Positions 1-7,975 are shown, counted from the first letter of the stretch. The stretch: 64,000 nt of DNA from Actinomycetota bacterium (GCA_004348925.1 RCMX01000006.1:412845-476844), one strand, 5' to 3'. Notes: a model not told the origin generated them from the sequence alone. Numbers and translations are program-made.

Positions 1-61
1 CCGGAATAGCATCGAAGGCGGCACGACCGGAACCGGGGGGTCGATTCGAGGAGGGGGCCTC

Positions 62-1564
62 ATGGGTCTTCGAAGGGTCCTGACTATCGCATTGCTGATC
101 ACGCTCGCGACTGCAGCGCCCGCTCACGCCGACGATGGACGCGTCGGCGGCAGTCCGGGCAACGTACGCCCGGTTGCGAGCGAGCACATCCGGATGGAGT
201 CCGAGACCGTCCAGGTGGTTCTGTACGGCGGATTCGCAGAGTACCTCGTCGACTTCAAGTTCGTGAATTCGGGTGCCGCCGAGAAGGTCCGGCTGGGCTT
301 TCCGTTCGCGCTCGATGACAAGACCAGCGGCACCCCGGGCATCGCGCTTGGAGGCTTCCAGGCGTGGCAGGGCGACACGCCTCTGAAGGTGACCGTGACC
401 ACAGGATTCGACGGACCATACGAATCGGGCTGGTACGAACACGAAGCGACATTCCCAAACGGTGTCACGTTCGTACGGGTGCGATACGTGTCTCGTCCGA
501 GCGTGAGCGCCGGAATCGCCGACACCGAGGTGACGCCACCTGCCTACACAGGAATGTACAGTGCGACCGCGTGGTACCCGTACGTGTTGCATACGGGAGC
601 CGGATGGCAGGGCACCATCGGCAGAGCGGTCATTCGCTACACCTACTGTTCCGACACGCGTGGCTGGGCGTACGGAACCGCCGGATGGCCCGAGGAGACC
701 CCGTGCACCAAGCCCGCCGGATTCTCGCGAACGGGTCAACGATTCCAGTGGATCCTGGAGGATTTCGAGCCCTCGCTCGATGCGGTGACCGCACAGTCGC
801 CGTATGATATCGCGCTCTTCTACAATCAGGGATTCGGAGCGATACAGGAGCCCCCGAGGCCCGACTGGATCAGACCGCTCGCCGCGGGCGCTGCGGCATC
901 AAGCGAATCTCCCCTTCTCGAGTGGGGCGATGCGAAATTCGGCGCACAGAAGGCCATCGACAGCGACCCCGTCACCGCCTGGCTCTCCGCGCCCACGAAC
1001 GCCGATGGCCGAGGTCAGACGCTGCGCGTCGACCTCGGCGAGACGCGCACTGTTCGGGAAGTGCGGATTCTCCCCGGTTACGCCCGGCTTCCCGAGGACT
1101 TCGCCGACCACGCACGGCCGAGGCGTGCCACGCTCATCTTCTCGGACGGAACGCGGGTCGCCATCACGCTCGCCGATGAGCCGTCTGTTCAGCGATTCCC
1201 CGTGAACGTGAGCTGCTCGTCGGCAACGCTTCGCATCGATGACGTCTACCCCGGGACTACGTTCCGAAACGTCGGCATCTCGGAAATCGAGTTCGGTGAG
1301 TCTGCCGCGCCGCTGTTCGAGTCGTACGAGGCCGTCATCGCTGCCGAGGGTCCGACCGTGAACACCGACGCACTAGCCGTCGCGAACCCCTGGACACCGG
1401 AGACCACGTCGACCGACGATCCAGCGGATGCGCCGCTCCCGCGCCCGACCGAATCCCGCCTCGCGCGTCCAAGAGGTGAGGGCCTGATCCCCGGCCTGCT
1501 CACGACGATCGTGCTGCTCGGCGTCACCGCGGCGTTCACGTCACGCCGGGAATCCGACGACTGA
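62..1564 (+). CDS. Secreted, C-terminally anchored protein with discoidin-like domain
   Basis: The 500-aa product starts with a Sec signal peptide (about residues 1-24, ending APAHADD). Residues 30-260 form a beta-rich region resembling extracellular DUF4424-type proteins. Residues 275-420 look like a discoidin/F5-8C or NADase-type glycan-binding module: the stretch AIDSDPVTAWLSA is followed by LRVDLGETRTVREVRI. A hydrophobic segment near 475-492 followed by RRESDD suggests a membrane anchor, so the protein should face outward. The start is supported by a GAGGAGGGG ribosome-binding site about 6 bases upstream. It is transcribed alone and its partner is unknown. The discoidin call is from sequence pattern; the ligand and function are not known. 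Confidence 0.75.
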   Translation: MGLRRVLTIALLITLATAAPAHADDGRVGGSPGNVRPVASEHIRMESETVQVVLYGGFAEYLVDFKFVNSGAAEKVRLGFPFALDDKTSGTPGIALGGFQAWQGDTPLKVTVTTGFDGPYESGWYEHEATFPNGVTFVRVRYVSRPSVSAGIADTEVTPPAYTGMYSATAWYPYVLHTGAGWQGTIGRAVIRYTYCSDTRGWAYGTAGWPEETPCTKPAGFSRTGQRFQWILEDFEPSLDAVTAQSPYDIALFYNQGFGAIQEPPRPDWIRPLAAGAAASSESPLLEWGDAKFGAQKAIDSDPVTAWLSAPTNADGRGQTLRVDLGETRTVREVRILPGYARLPEDFADHARPRRATLIFSDGTRVAITLADEPSVQRFPVNVSCSSATLRIDDVYPGTTFRNVGISEIEFGESAAPLFESYEAVIAAEGPTVNTDALAVANPWTPETTSTDDPADAPLPRPTESRLARPRGEGLIPGLLTTIVLLGVTAAFTSRRESDD

Positions 1565-1643
1565 CGCGCGCCGAGTCCGATTCGCGGCCATATGCGCACG
1601 GGCGCGATGTCTCTCCGATGGCGCGGGAGGCCTCACCGGGCCG

Positions 1644-2024
1644 TCACACACCCGGCCGCAACAGCACCGCCTGCGCGGTTGCAAGCACGACTTTGATCAT
1701 CACTACCGAGCCGAGAACGACCAGCCACTGGGTCGCGGTCTGAAGCGGTCCGACCCTCAGTCCGGCAGCGACTCCCACGATCGCGAGGCCCGCGCACAGT
1801 CCCAGAACGATGCCTGCCAGAACGACCGGATTCGACCAGTCGCCATTCGCACGCTCCAGCACGGCACCGATACCGCCGACGCTGCACGCGGCAATACCGG
1901 CAACCGCGGTCACCCAGAGCAGCGCACGCTGATCCAGCGCGCCGGGGACGGGACGCCCGCTTGCCGCAAGGAGTGCCGCAACCACCGCAACGATTCCGAG
2001 ACCCGCACCAACCACTGTCTTCAT
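1644..2024 (-). CDS. Small four-helix membrane protein divergent from tetR-hgcA
   Basis: A 126-aa, very hydrophobic protein with about four predicted membrane helices (residues 5-20, 34-55, 66-88, 98-120) and no soluble domain. I do not recognise the family. The start is supported by ACTGGAGGAATG about 7 bases upstream on the minus strand. It is transcribed away from the tetR-hgcA operon, and the two starts flank a long inverted repeat. It is therefore likely controlled by the same TetR protein, which makes a role linked to mercury, arsenic or another TetR ligand possible. That link is inference. Confidence 0.65.
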   Translation of the reverse strand: MKTVVGAGLGIVAVVAALLAASGRPVPGALDQRALLWVTAVAGIAACSVGGIGAVLERANGDWSNPVVLAGIVLGLCAGLAIVGVAAGLRVGPLQTATQWLVVLGSVVMIKVVLATAQAVLLRPGV

Positions 2025-2054
2025 CGCTCATTCCTCCAGTCACTTCATCAACGT

Positions 2055-2108
2055 TACTTTACGTTGTATAGTTGCACCGTAGCACCGATGACTATACACT
2101 GTAAAGTA
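2055..2108. promoter_or_regulatory. Inverted-repeat operator between divergent membrane gene and tetR-hgcA
   Basis: Two 18-base arms face each other: TACTTTACGTTGTATAGT at 2055-2072 and ACTATACACTGTAAAGTA at 2091-2108. They match as an inverted repeat at 16 of 18 positions. Each arm itself contains a TAC-N3-GTA core, so this may be two adjacent TetR dimer sites. Its place between divergent genes next to a tetR gene suggests autoregulation and joint control of both directions. Binding by this TetR is inferred. Confidence 0.6.
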
Positions 2109-2137
2109 GATTCTTGAGATTTCTCTGGAGGTCGCCG

Positions 2138-2797
2138 ATGTCACCTCGCCCGAAAGCACAGGATCGGGAGCCCCTGACCCGCGAGTCCATCCTCGGCACG
2201 GCAGTCGAGATCGTCGATCGTGAGGGACTCGACGCTTTGACCATGCGTCGCCTGGCCGCCGAATTCGATGTAGAAGCCATGGCGCTCTACTACCACTTCC
2301 CCAACAAGCAAGCCATTCTCGACGGCGTCGTGGACACGATAGTCGGCTCATCGGTGGACCCGGCGATGCTCGCTGGCTCGATGGATTGGCGCGATATGAT
2401 GCGCAGCGGCATACTCGGCGTGCGACAGGCGCTGCTTGCCCACCCGAACGCCGTGCCGCTCGTGACCACGCGAACCGCGAAGTCTCCCGGCGCAGCCGGA
2501 TGGGCGGAAGGTCCTCTGCAGATTCTTCACGGGGCGGGCCTTCGCGGCCGATCGCTGGCAACGGCGTACCACATGCTGGTCTCGTACTCTCTCGGCTGGC
2601 ATCTGTTCGCCGGAGACGCAAGCACAAGCATCTGGCACGATGGGGTCGGTGACGTCTCCGAGAACGACGTGCCGGCGCTCACCGCCACACTCGCAGCCGA
2701 TCTCGCGGACTGGAATGACGGTTTCGAAGAAGGCCTGGACATCGTGCTCGACGGAATCGGCCGGATGATCGACACGCGGAACGGCAGTGAGGCATGA
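2138..2797 (+). CDS. TetR/AcrR-family regulator, translationally coupled to hgcA
   Basis: A 219-aa repressor-type protein. An N-terminal helix-turn-helix (about residues 15-60, with LTMRRLAAEFDVEAMALYYH) is followed by an alpha-helical ligand domain of the TetR_C_1 type. The ATG at 2138 is preferred over an upstream ATG at 2114 because TGGAGG lies 6 bases before it. Its stop overlaps the hgcA start as ATGA (2794-2797), so regulator and methylation gene are one transcription unit. The inverted repeat just upstream is the likely operator. The effector is unknown; mercury, arsenic or a corrinoid-linked signal are guesses. Confidence 0.85.
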   Translation: MSPRPKAQDREPLTRESILGTAVEIVDREGLDALTMRRLAAEFDVEAMALYYHFPNKQAILDGVVDTIVGSSVDPAMLAGSMDWRDMMRSGILGVRQALLAHPNAVPLVTTRTAKSPGAAGWAEGPLQILHGAGLRGRSLATAYHMLVSYSLGWHLFAGDASTSIWHDGVGDVSENDVPALTATLAADLADWNDGFEEGLDIVLDGIGRMIDTRNGSEA

Positions 2798-3774
2798 GTA
2801 CTGTCGTTCCGCAGGTCTCAAGCGAGCTCACCTGGCGCGACACGCTCGCGCGATGGGCGCTCCGGTGGGACATCGGCCGCAGTCGCGGGGCCGTCGAGCC
2901 GGGACTGTACCGCGTGGGCGAGCCAACGCCGGAGTCGCCTGTTCTCGTCACCGCGAACTACCGCATGACATTCGATCTCGTCCGACGCGATCTCGGCGGC
3001 CTCGACGTGTGGCTGCTCGTGCTCGATACGAACGGCGTCAATGTGTGGTGCGCGGCCGGCAAGGGGACGTTCGGCACCAAGGAGCTCATCGTCCGTGCGG
3101 CGAAAAGCAACCTGTCCTCACATGTGACCCATAGGACGCTTATCGTCCCGCAGCTCGGGGCGACGGGGGTATCGGCACACGAGGCACGACAGCTCGGCGA
3201 CTACAGGGTCGTCTTCGGCCCGATCAGATCACGCGACATCCCCGCCTTCGTGGCTGCGGGCATGAAGACGACGCCCGAGATGCGCGCTGTCACATTCACC
3301 TTCGCCGAGCGGCTGGCGCTCACCCCCGTCGAGCTGGTCGGCACCGTCAAAGGCTGGAAGCTCCTCATCCTCCTCGGGCTGCTCGCCGCCGGGTGGTTGC
3401 TCGACCGCAGCTCGCTTGCCACAGCAAGTCAGCCTGCTGCCGCCTACATCGCAGGCGTTCTCGCGGGCGGCCTGCTCACGCCTGCTCTCCTCCCCTGGCT
3501 CCCCGGCCATAGCTTCTCGGTCAAGGGTGCGCTCGCGGGTGCGGCGGCAGGCGCAGCGGCGTCGCTGGCGCTTGGCTCGGCACCGCTCGGTGTTGCCGCT
3601 GGCACGCTGCTTGCGGCTGGCATCGCGTCGTTCGTTGGTTTGAACTTCACCGGGGCCACTCCGTTCACCTCGCCGTCGGGCGTCGAGAAGGAGTTGCGCC
3701 TCGCGCTGCCAGCGCAAGCCGCAGCTGCTGTCATAGCAGGCGTACTATGGATCGTGCAGTTCTTCCTCGGCTAG
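2794..3774 (+). CDS. hgcA: Mercury methylation corrinoid protein HgcA
   Basis: The 326-aa product matches HgcA in layout. An N-terminal corrinoid-binding domain related to the acetyl-CoA synthase corrinoid protein carries the diagnostic cap-helix motif NVWCAAGK at residues 83-90. Cys86 is the expected lower-axial cobalt ligand that makes methyl transfer to Hg(II) possible. Five membrane helices follow (about 189-205, 214-235, 245-262, 265-283, 305-325), as in the family. HgcA takes a methyl group from a methylated corrinoid or folate pathway and passes it to Hg(II). Its start overlaps the tetR stop by 4 bases, and hgcB follows after 7 bases. The motif plus the paired ferredoxin makes the call strong; activity is not shown. 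Confidence 0.95.
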   Translation: MSTVVPQVSSELTWRDTLARWALRWDIGRSRGAVEPGLYRVGEPTPESPVLVTANYRMTFDLVRRDLGGLDVWLLVLDTNGVNVWCAAGKGTFGTKELIVRAAKSNLSSHVTHRTLIVPQLGATGVSAHEARQLGDYRVVFGPIRSRDIPAFVAAGMKTTPEMRAVTFTFAERLALTPVELVGTVKGWKLLILLGLLAAGWLLDRSSLATASQPAAAYIAGVLAGGLLTPALLPWLPGHSFSVKGALAGAAAGAAASLALGSAPLGVAAGTLLAAGIASFVGLNFTGATPFTSPSGVEKELRLALPAQAAAAVIAGVLWIVQFFLG

Positions 3775-3781
3775 GAGCGTC

Positions 3782-4111
3782 ATGCGCGGATTCCGCTATC
3801 TCAGCGGCGTAGCGAGCCTCAAGCTCGACGCCGAGAAGTGCACCGGTTGTAGGGTGTGCCTGTCGGTGTGCCCGCATGCCGTCTTCGCCGGGACAGAAGA
3901 CCGTCGCGTGCGCGTTGCGGATCTGGACGCCTGCATGGAGTGCGGTGCGTGCGCGAAGAACTGCGCATTCGGGGCAATCTCGCTCAAGCCCGGCGTGGGG
4001 TGCGCCGAGGCGATCATCAACGGCTGGCTGCGCGGCACCGAGCCATCGTGCGACGACGGCTGCTGCGGCCAGGCGCCAGCGACCAGAGGCGACACGGCCG
4101 CTCCTGCTTGA
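3782..4111 (+). CDS. hgcB: Mercury methylation ferredoxin HgcB
   Basis: A 109-aa 2[4Fe-4S] ferredoxin. The first cluster motif is C20xxC23xxC26xxxC30P. The second is the HgcB signature CMECGACAKNC at residues 51-61. Cys74 in GVGC and the vicinal Cys94-Cys95 near the C terminus match the extra conserved cysteines of known HgcB, which are thought to bind or hand over Hg(II). HgcB returns the HgcA cobalamin to Co(I) after turnover. The ribosome-binding site TAGGAG overlaps the hgcA stop codon, so the pair is tightly coupled. All key cysteines are present, so the gene looks functional. Confidence 0.95.
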   Translation: MRGFRYLSGVASLKLDAEKCTGCRVCLSVCPHAVFAGTEDRRVRVADLDACMECGACAKNCAFGAISLKPGVGCAEAIINGWLRGTEPSCDDGCCGQAPATRGDTAAPA

Positions 4112-4181
4112 TAGCACGTCTCGCCGCGGTCGCGGCATGCACCCCGCATCCAGGATGTGTCCCGACGAGGGATTCTTGGTA

Positions 4182-4225
4182 TTGCCATGTCGTCGTTATC
4201 AGTATACTCTGATTTCTCAGATAAT
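4182..4225 (+). promoter_or_regulatory. Candidate promoter before hgcC-arsM
   Basis: The 141-base gap between hgcB and hgcC is AT-rich for this genome. Two sigma70-like pairs can be drawn: TTGCCA (4182-4187) with TATACT (4203-4208), spacing 15, and TTATCA (4196-4201) with GATAAT (4220-4225), spacing 18. The second ends 27 bases before the hgcC start. Imperfect dyads such as TCAGTATACTCTGA overlap these boxes. This suggests that hgcC-arsM can be transcribed separately from hgcAB. Confidence 0.4.
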
Positions 4226-4252
4226 GCTGAATTTGCGAGAAGGAGTTCCCCG

Positions 4253-4519
4253 ATGACCGAGTCCGAATCCTGCGAGTCCTGCGCCCCCGCGGTCGAGTGC
4301 TGCTCGCTTGAGGCCGTTGTGACCATCGACGAGCGCGGACAATTCGTGCTCCCAAAGGATCTGCGTGTGCGCGCTGGTATCGGGGCCGGGGATCGTCTCG
4401 CGGTCGTCTCCTACCGGGGCGAAGATGGTGGTATCTGCTGCATCACGCTGCTCAAGGCCGAGAGTATGGCCGGCGCGGTGAAATCCGTCATCGATCCCGC
4501 CCTGCGCGGGATTCTCTAA
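4253..4519 (+). CDS. hgcC: HgcAB-associated AbrB/SpoVT-like protein (HgcC type)
   Basis: An 88-aa protein with an AbrB/MazE/SpoVT swapped-hairpin fold region (residues 20-70: VTIDERGQFVLPKDLR, then AGDRLAVVS). It is unusually rich in cysteine: Cys7, Cys10, Cys16-Cys17 before the fold and Cys62-Cys63 within it. Proteins of this type are recurrent neighbours of hgcAB and have been named HgcAB-associated protein HgcC. The ATG at 4253 is chosen because AAGGAG lies 7 bases upstream; an in-frame upstream extension lacks such a site. It sits between hgcB and arsM. The paired cysteines suggest thiol-metal sensing of Hg or As, which is inference. Confidence 0.75.
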   Translation: MTESESCESCAPAVECCSLEAVVTIDERGQFVLPKDLRVRAGIGAGDRLAVVSYRGEDGGICCITLLKAESMAGAVKSVIDPALRGIL

Positions 4520-4528
4520 GGAGGCATC

Positions 4529-5362
4529 ATGAGCGACCACGATGCGACATCGATTAAGGAGGCTGTGCGCGACAGGTATGCAGGCCACGCCAGGACGAAG
4601 ACGTCATGTTGCGGCGGCGGCACGTCGTGCTGCGACTCCCCGACGAGTTCCGCAGACGTTCTCGCGGATTACGACGCGGGCGATCTCTCGGCGATTCCGG
4701 CCGACGCCGACCTGGGACTAGGCTGCGGCAATCCCCTGGCGCTCGAATCGGTACGCCCCGGCGAGGTGGTCGTCGACCTCGGCAGCGGCGGCGGCATCGA
4801 CTGTTTCCTGGCGGCCAAGCGCTTGGGACCCGGGGGACGCGTCATCGGCGTCGATATGACACCCGAGATGATCGCCCTTGCTCGCCGCAACGCCGAGCGA
4901 TCGGGAGCCGATAACGTCGAGTTCCGTCTCGGCGAGATCGAGGCGCTGCCGGTGCAAGACGGCACGGTCGACCTCGTCATCTCGAACTGCGTGATCAACC
5001 TGGTGCCTGACAAGACGCGAGCGTTCGCCGAGGCGCTGCGAATCCTCAAGCCCGGTGGTCGGATCTCGGTGTCGGACATCGTGACGACGGCGCCACTGCC
5101 CGTCGCGGCCCGTCAGTCGGTAGGTGCGTACGTGGCGTGCCTCGGCGGAGCGATGGTGCTGGACGAGTACCTTGCTGCGGCACGCGAGGCCGGCTTCGAA
5201 GACGTACGTGTGGTCTCGGAGTCATCCTACGCGACCTGCGACGAAGAGGCCGAGGAGCTCGTGGCCGCGTTCGGCGCGGACGCCGGCGTGGCGCATGAAG
5301 ACGCGCTTGCCGCCGCGCAGCTCTTCCGCAGCGTCACCGTTCACGCACGGCGACCGCTCTAG
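4529..5362 (+). CDS. arsM: Arsenite S-adenosylmethionine methyltransferase ArsM
   Basis: A 277-aa class I SAM methyltransferase. The SAM-binding motif is VVDLGSGGGIDCFLAA near residues 80-96. The GLGCGNP segment with Cys66, Cys154 in SNCVINL, and Cys204 in YVACLGG are the arsenic-binding cysteines expected of ArsM. Extra cysteine pairs (Cys27-Cys28, Cys34-Cys35) lie near the N terminus. The enzyme methylates As(III) for detoxification. AAGGAGG lies just before the start, and the gap to hgcC is 9 bases, so the two are cotranscribed. The location ties arsenic and mercury methylation into one locus. Confidence 0.92.
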   Translation: MSDHDATSIKEAVRDRYAGHARTKTSCCGGGTSCCDSPTSSADVLADYDAGDLSAIPADADLGLGCGNPLALESVRPGEVVVDLGSGGGIDCFLAAKRLGPGGRVIGVDMTPEMIALARRNAERSGADNVEFRLGEIEALPVQDGTVDLVISNCVINLVPDKTRAFAEALRILKPGGRISVSDIVTTAPLPVAARQSVGAYVACLGGAMVLDEYLAAAREAGFEDVRVVSESSYATCDEEAEELVAAFGADAGVAHEDALAAAQLFRSVTVHARRPL

Positions 5363-5426
5363 CCATTCACCGAAGTGAAAGCATCATTAAGCAGGAATGA
5401 GGCTTCTTCAGTAGAACTGAATACTC

Positions 5427-5441
5427 GCGGTCTCAGACCGC
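5427..5441. repeat. Short perfect palindrome GCGGTCT-C-AGACCGC
   Basis: Perfect 7-base arms around a single base lie in the gap between arsM and the next small gene. The one-base loop is too small for a stable hairpin, so a protein-binding site before the 5476 gene is more likely than a terminator. No regulator can be assigned. Confidence 0.3.
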
Positions 5442-5475
5442 ATATCGATCCACGAGCGCCAGAGGGGAATCGGCC

Positions 5476-5667
5476 GTGGAGAAGACCACGAACACGGGAC
5501 ACGGCGCCGCGATGCACGTCGGCGTAGCCATCGCCGCCGGTGCAGGGCTTGGCATCGTCGTTGGGGAACTCATCGGCAGTATGCTCCTCGGGCTGCTCCT
5601 GGGTTCTGCGCTCGGCGTTGTCGCCGGAACTGCGTTCCAGACAGGGTTTGGCAGGGCACGCCGCTAG
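5476..5667 (+). CDS. Small glycine-zipper membrane protein
   Basis: A 63-aa protein with a short polar N terminus, then about two hydrophobic segments rich in Gly and Ala (AIAAGAGLGIVVGELIGS and LLGLLLGSALGVVAGTA), ending in basic GRARR. Starts with GTG; AGAGGGGA lies 7 bases upstream. It resembles glycine-zipper-type small membrane proteins, but I cannot name a family. It follows arsM by 113 bases and could be in its own unit. Function unknown. Confidence 0.55.
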   Translation: MEKTTNTGHGAAMHVGVAIAAGAGLGIVVGELIGSMLLGLLLGSALGVVAGTAFQTGFGRARR

Positions 5668-5752
5668 CTGCACGGCTCCGAAGACAGCCGCTCGACGACG
5701 TTCGTCGCCCCCGTAGCTCGGCTTCGTGCGAACACCGGACCGTCTCGCCGGC

Positions 5753-7207
5753 CTAACCCCGCCCCTTGTCCTTGTAGAACTGCTTGGCGCTCTTGTGGAT
5801 GATCTTCCACTTGCGTGTCTCCTCTTGCCTGAGACGCACATCGGTCTTCATCGCGGCGACCTGCGCTTCGCGCTGGAGCTTGTGATACGACTCGAGCCGT
5901 GCGGCCGGGAGCGTTCCCGCCTCCACCGCCGCGATCACCGCGCACCCCGGCTCGCCGGTGTGCGTGCAGTCGCCGAAGCGGCACTCCTCGGCAAGCTCGG
6001 TGATGTCGGCGAACGCGGTGGCGACGCCCTCCTCGGCATCGGTCATCGCGACGGCGCGGAGTCCGGGAGTGTCCACGAGCACGCCGCCGCCGGGAAGCGG
6101 CACGATCTCGCGGGCGACCGTCTTGTGGCGACCCTTGCCGTCGGCTGCGCGCACCTCGGCCGTGGCCTGGCTGTCGGTACCGGTGAGCAGGTTGATGAGC
6201 GTGGACTTGCCAGCGCCGGAGGGACCCACGAGCGCGACGGTGCGCCCGGGTCCGACGTACGCGTCGAGCGCGTCGGTTCCCGTGCCGTCGAGCGCGCTTG
6301 TCACGAGCACGTCCACGCCGAGGGCGATCTCCACGACCGCCTGGCGGGCAGCCTCGGCATCCTCGGAGAGGTCGGACTTCGTGAGCACGACGACCGGCAC
6401 CGCACCGCTCTCCCACGCGAGTGCGAGCTCGCGCTCGATGCGCCGCAGGTTGGGACCCTCGGCGATCGGGTGCACGATGAACGCGGTGTCGATGTTCGCG
6501 GCAAGCACCTGCGCGGATGTCATCTTGCCGGGGTCGCCGCGCATGAACGCCGAGGTACGCGGCAGCACGGCCTCCACGAACGGGATCTCGTGGGTCGATG
6601 CGGGGTCGTACATCACCCAGTCGCCCACGGCGGGCAGCTGGTCGGGGGTGAGTTCCTTGTAGAGTCGCGGCGACGGCTCCACACGAACGACGCCGTCCTC
6701 GGAGTTCGCGAGCACGGAGCCGCGGTCGGCGCGCATCACACGGGCAAGCCGCAAGCCGGCTTCTTCGTGCGGCGCCGCGAGTGCGCGCACGCGATCGTTC
6801 AGGCCGAGATGCTCCAGGTCGAGGCGGTCCAGGCGCGCGAACGTCGCGTCGATGACGTCGGGAGCCGTGTTGCGCGCCGCGGCCAGGAGCGCATCGGCTT
6901 TCTCGCGCTGCGCCTCGGCGGCCGTGGGCCGCCCGGCTGCGTCGAACGCGTCCGCTCGCGCCTCGAGCACCCGCGAGAGCAGCACCGCGCGCGCGGCGTC
7001 GAGCTCGCCACCTGCGGCGAGAAACGCCACGAGCGACTCGGGCGTGAGCGCGTCGATGAGCGACGGCTCCGCGTTCGCGGTCAGGCGCAGGGCCTCCTCG
7101 GCTGCTTCAAGCGCCTCCTCGGAGGATTCGCCGCGCGCCGTGAGCATGCGGCGAAGGAGCGACCCGACCTGCTCGATGAGCCGCAGTATGTAGTCGGATT
7201 GGTACAT
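5753..7207 (-). CDS. rsgA: Ribosome biogenesis GTPase RsgA with extra N-terminal domain
   Basis: A 484-aa circularly permuted GTPase that helps the 30S ribosomal subunit mature. Motif order is typical of YjeQ/RsgA: G4 TKSD at 276-279, G1 GPSGAGKST at 328-336, G3 DTPG at 379-382, then a zinc site (Cys409, Cys414, His416, Cys422) and a basic C-terminal tail. Usual RsgA proteins are about 290-360 aa. Here residues 1-115 are an added helical region starting MYQSDYILRLIEQ, which resembles the uncharacterised DUF6483 domain. The stop of the upstream flavin reductase gene is one base before the ATG, so the two are an operon. Confidence 0.85.
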   Translation of the reverse strand: MYQSDYILRLIEQVGSLLRRMLTARGESSEEALEAAEEALRLTANAEPSLIDALTPESLVAFLAAGGELDAARAVLLSRVLEARADAFDAAGRPTAAEAQREKADALLAAARNTAPDVIDATFARLDRLDLEHLGLNDRVRALAAPHEEAGLRLARVMRADRGSVLANSEDGVVRVEPSPRLYKELTPDQLPAVGDWVMYDPASTHEIPFVEAVLPRTSAFMRGDPGKMTSAQVLAANIDTAFIVHPIAEGPNLRRIERELALAWESGAVPVVVLTKSDLSEDAEAARQAVVEIALGVDVLVTSALDGTGTDALDAYVGPGRTVALVGPSGAGKSTLINLLTGTDSQATAEVRAADGKGRHKTVAREIVPLPGGGVLVDTPGLRAVAMTDAEEGVATAFADITELAEECRFGDCTHTGEPGCAVIAAVEAGTLPAARLESYHKLQREAQVAAMKTDVRLRQEETRKWKIIHKSAKQFYKDKGRG

Positions 7208-7208
7208 G

Positions 7209-7784
7209 CTACTCCGGCTTCAGGGCGTTGCCGGCCGAGAACGCATCGCCGACCTTCTCGCCGAGACGGCGGTACTCGCGACTGCCGGCGATGTAGATGA
7301 GCGGGTCGAGCAGGCCCGCATCGACCTTGTCGCCGGTGGCGTCGAGGATGCTTTCCTCGGCATGCGATTCGACGACCTCGCCGATCACCAGCACATGGCT
7401 GCCGTTATCGACTTCTGAGAGCACCCGACACTCGAGGTTGTACGGGCACTGGGCGATGAGCGGCGCCGAGATGACCGAGGAGGGCTCAAGCGTCCAGCCG
7501 GTCTCGGCGAACTTGTCGTGGTCGTGACCACTCACGATGCCGAAGTAGTCCACCACCGCCGCGTCGGCTGCCCGGGGGATGTTCACGGTGAACTCGCCCG
7601 TTTCCCGGATGAGCTCAAGCGTGCGGCGCGACTGACGGAGCGCCATCACGATCGTGGGCGGCTTGGCACCGCCGATGGCGATCCACGCAACGGCGAGCGC
7701 GTCGGCTTTTTCCATCGTGCCGCTGAGCACGAGCGGGCACGGCATGGGGTAGAGGCGGTCGCTTGGACCGAGGGCTTTCTTCAT
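7209..7784 (-). CDS. Flavin reductase / flavoredoxin family protein
   Basis: A 191-aa protein of the FMN-binding split-barrel flavin reductase (DIM6/NTAB) family, close to flavoredoxins of anaerobes. Features include the N-terminal SDRLYPMPCPLVLSG region, IVMALRQSRRTLELI, and GEFTVNIP, which are typical around the FMN site. It likely binds FMN and moves electrons between NAD(P)H or ferredoxin and an acceptor. GAAAGGAG is placed well before the ATG. It is first in a two-gene unit with rsgA. The physiological partner is unknown. Confidence 0.8.
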   Translation of the reverse strand: MKKALGPSDRLYPMPCPLVLSGTMEKADALAVAWIAIGGAKPPTIVMALRQSRRTLELIRETGEFTVNIPRAADAAVVDYFGIVSGHDHDKFAETGWTLEPSSVISAPLIAQCPYNLECRVLSEVDNGSHVLVIGEVVESHAEESILDATGDKVDAGLLDPLIYIAGSREYRRLGEKVGDAFSAGNALKPE

Positions 7785-7975
7785 GAGCGGACTCCTTTCG
7801 GGCGTGCGTACCAGGCAAGTGTACCGCTACCGTGACGCTCTCCACAGCGCGACGGGATCCCCACGGTGCCGGGAGCGACCGCGGTCCAACGCGATCCCGG
7901 GTTCTCAACGCGACAACCGCTAGATTCGGGAACAGGCGTACTATCTACACAGAACCGCCGACGAGGGAGGCCACA

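Noticed and set aside
2114..2137. Upstream ATG at 2114 as start of the first TetR gene
   Set aside because: It lacks a ribosome-binding site, lies only 6 bases from the operator arm, and adds residues not typical of TetR; ATG 2138 has TGGAGG in place.
5363..5475. A terminator after arsM
   Set aside because: The only perfect dyad (5427-5441) has a one-base loop and no T-run; other stems are four bases or less.
5726..7300. Long plus-strand open frame opposite rsgA
   Set aside because: It is the antisense of a conserved GTPase, with the Arg/His-rich composition typical of shadow frames in high-GC DNA.
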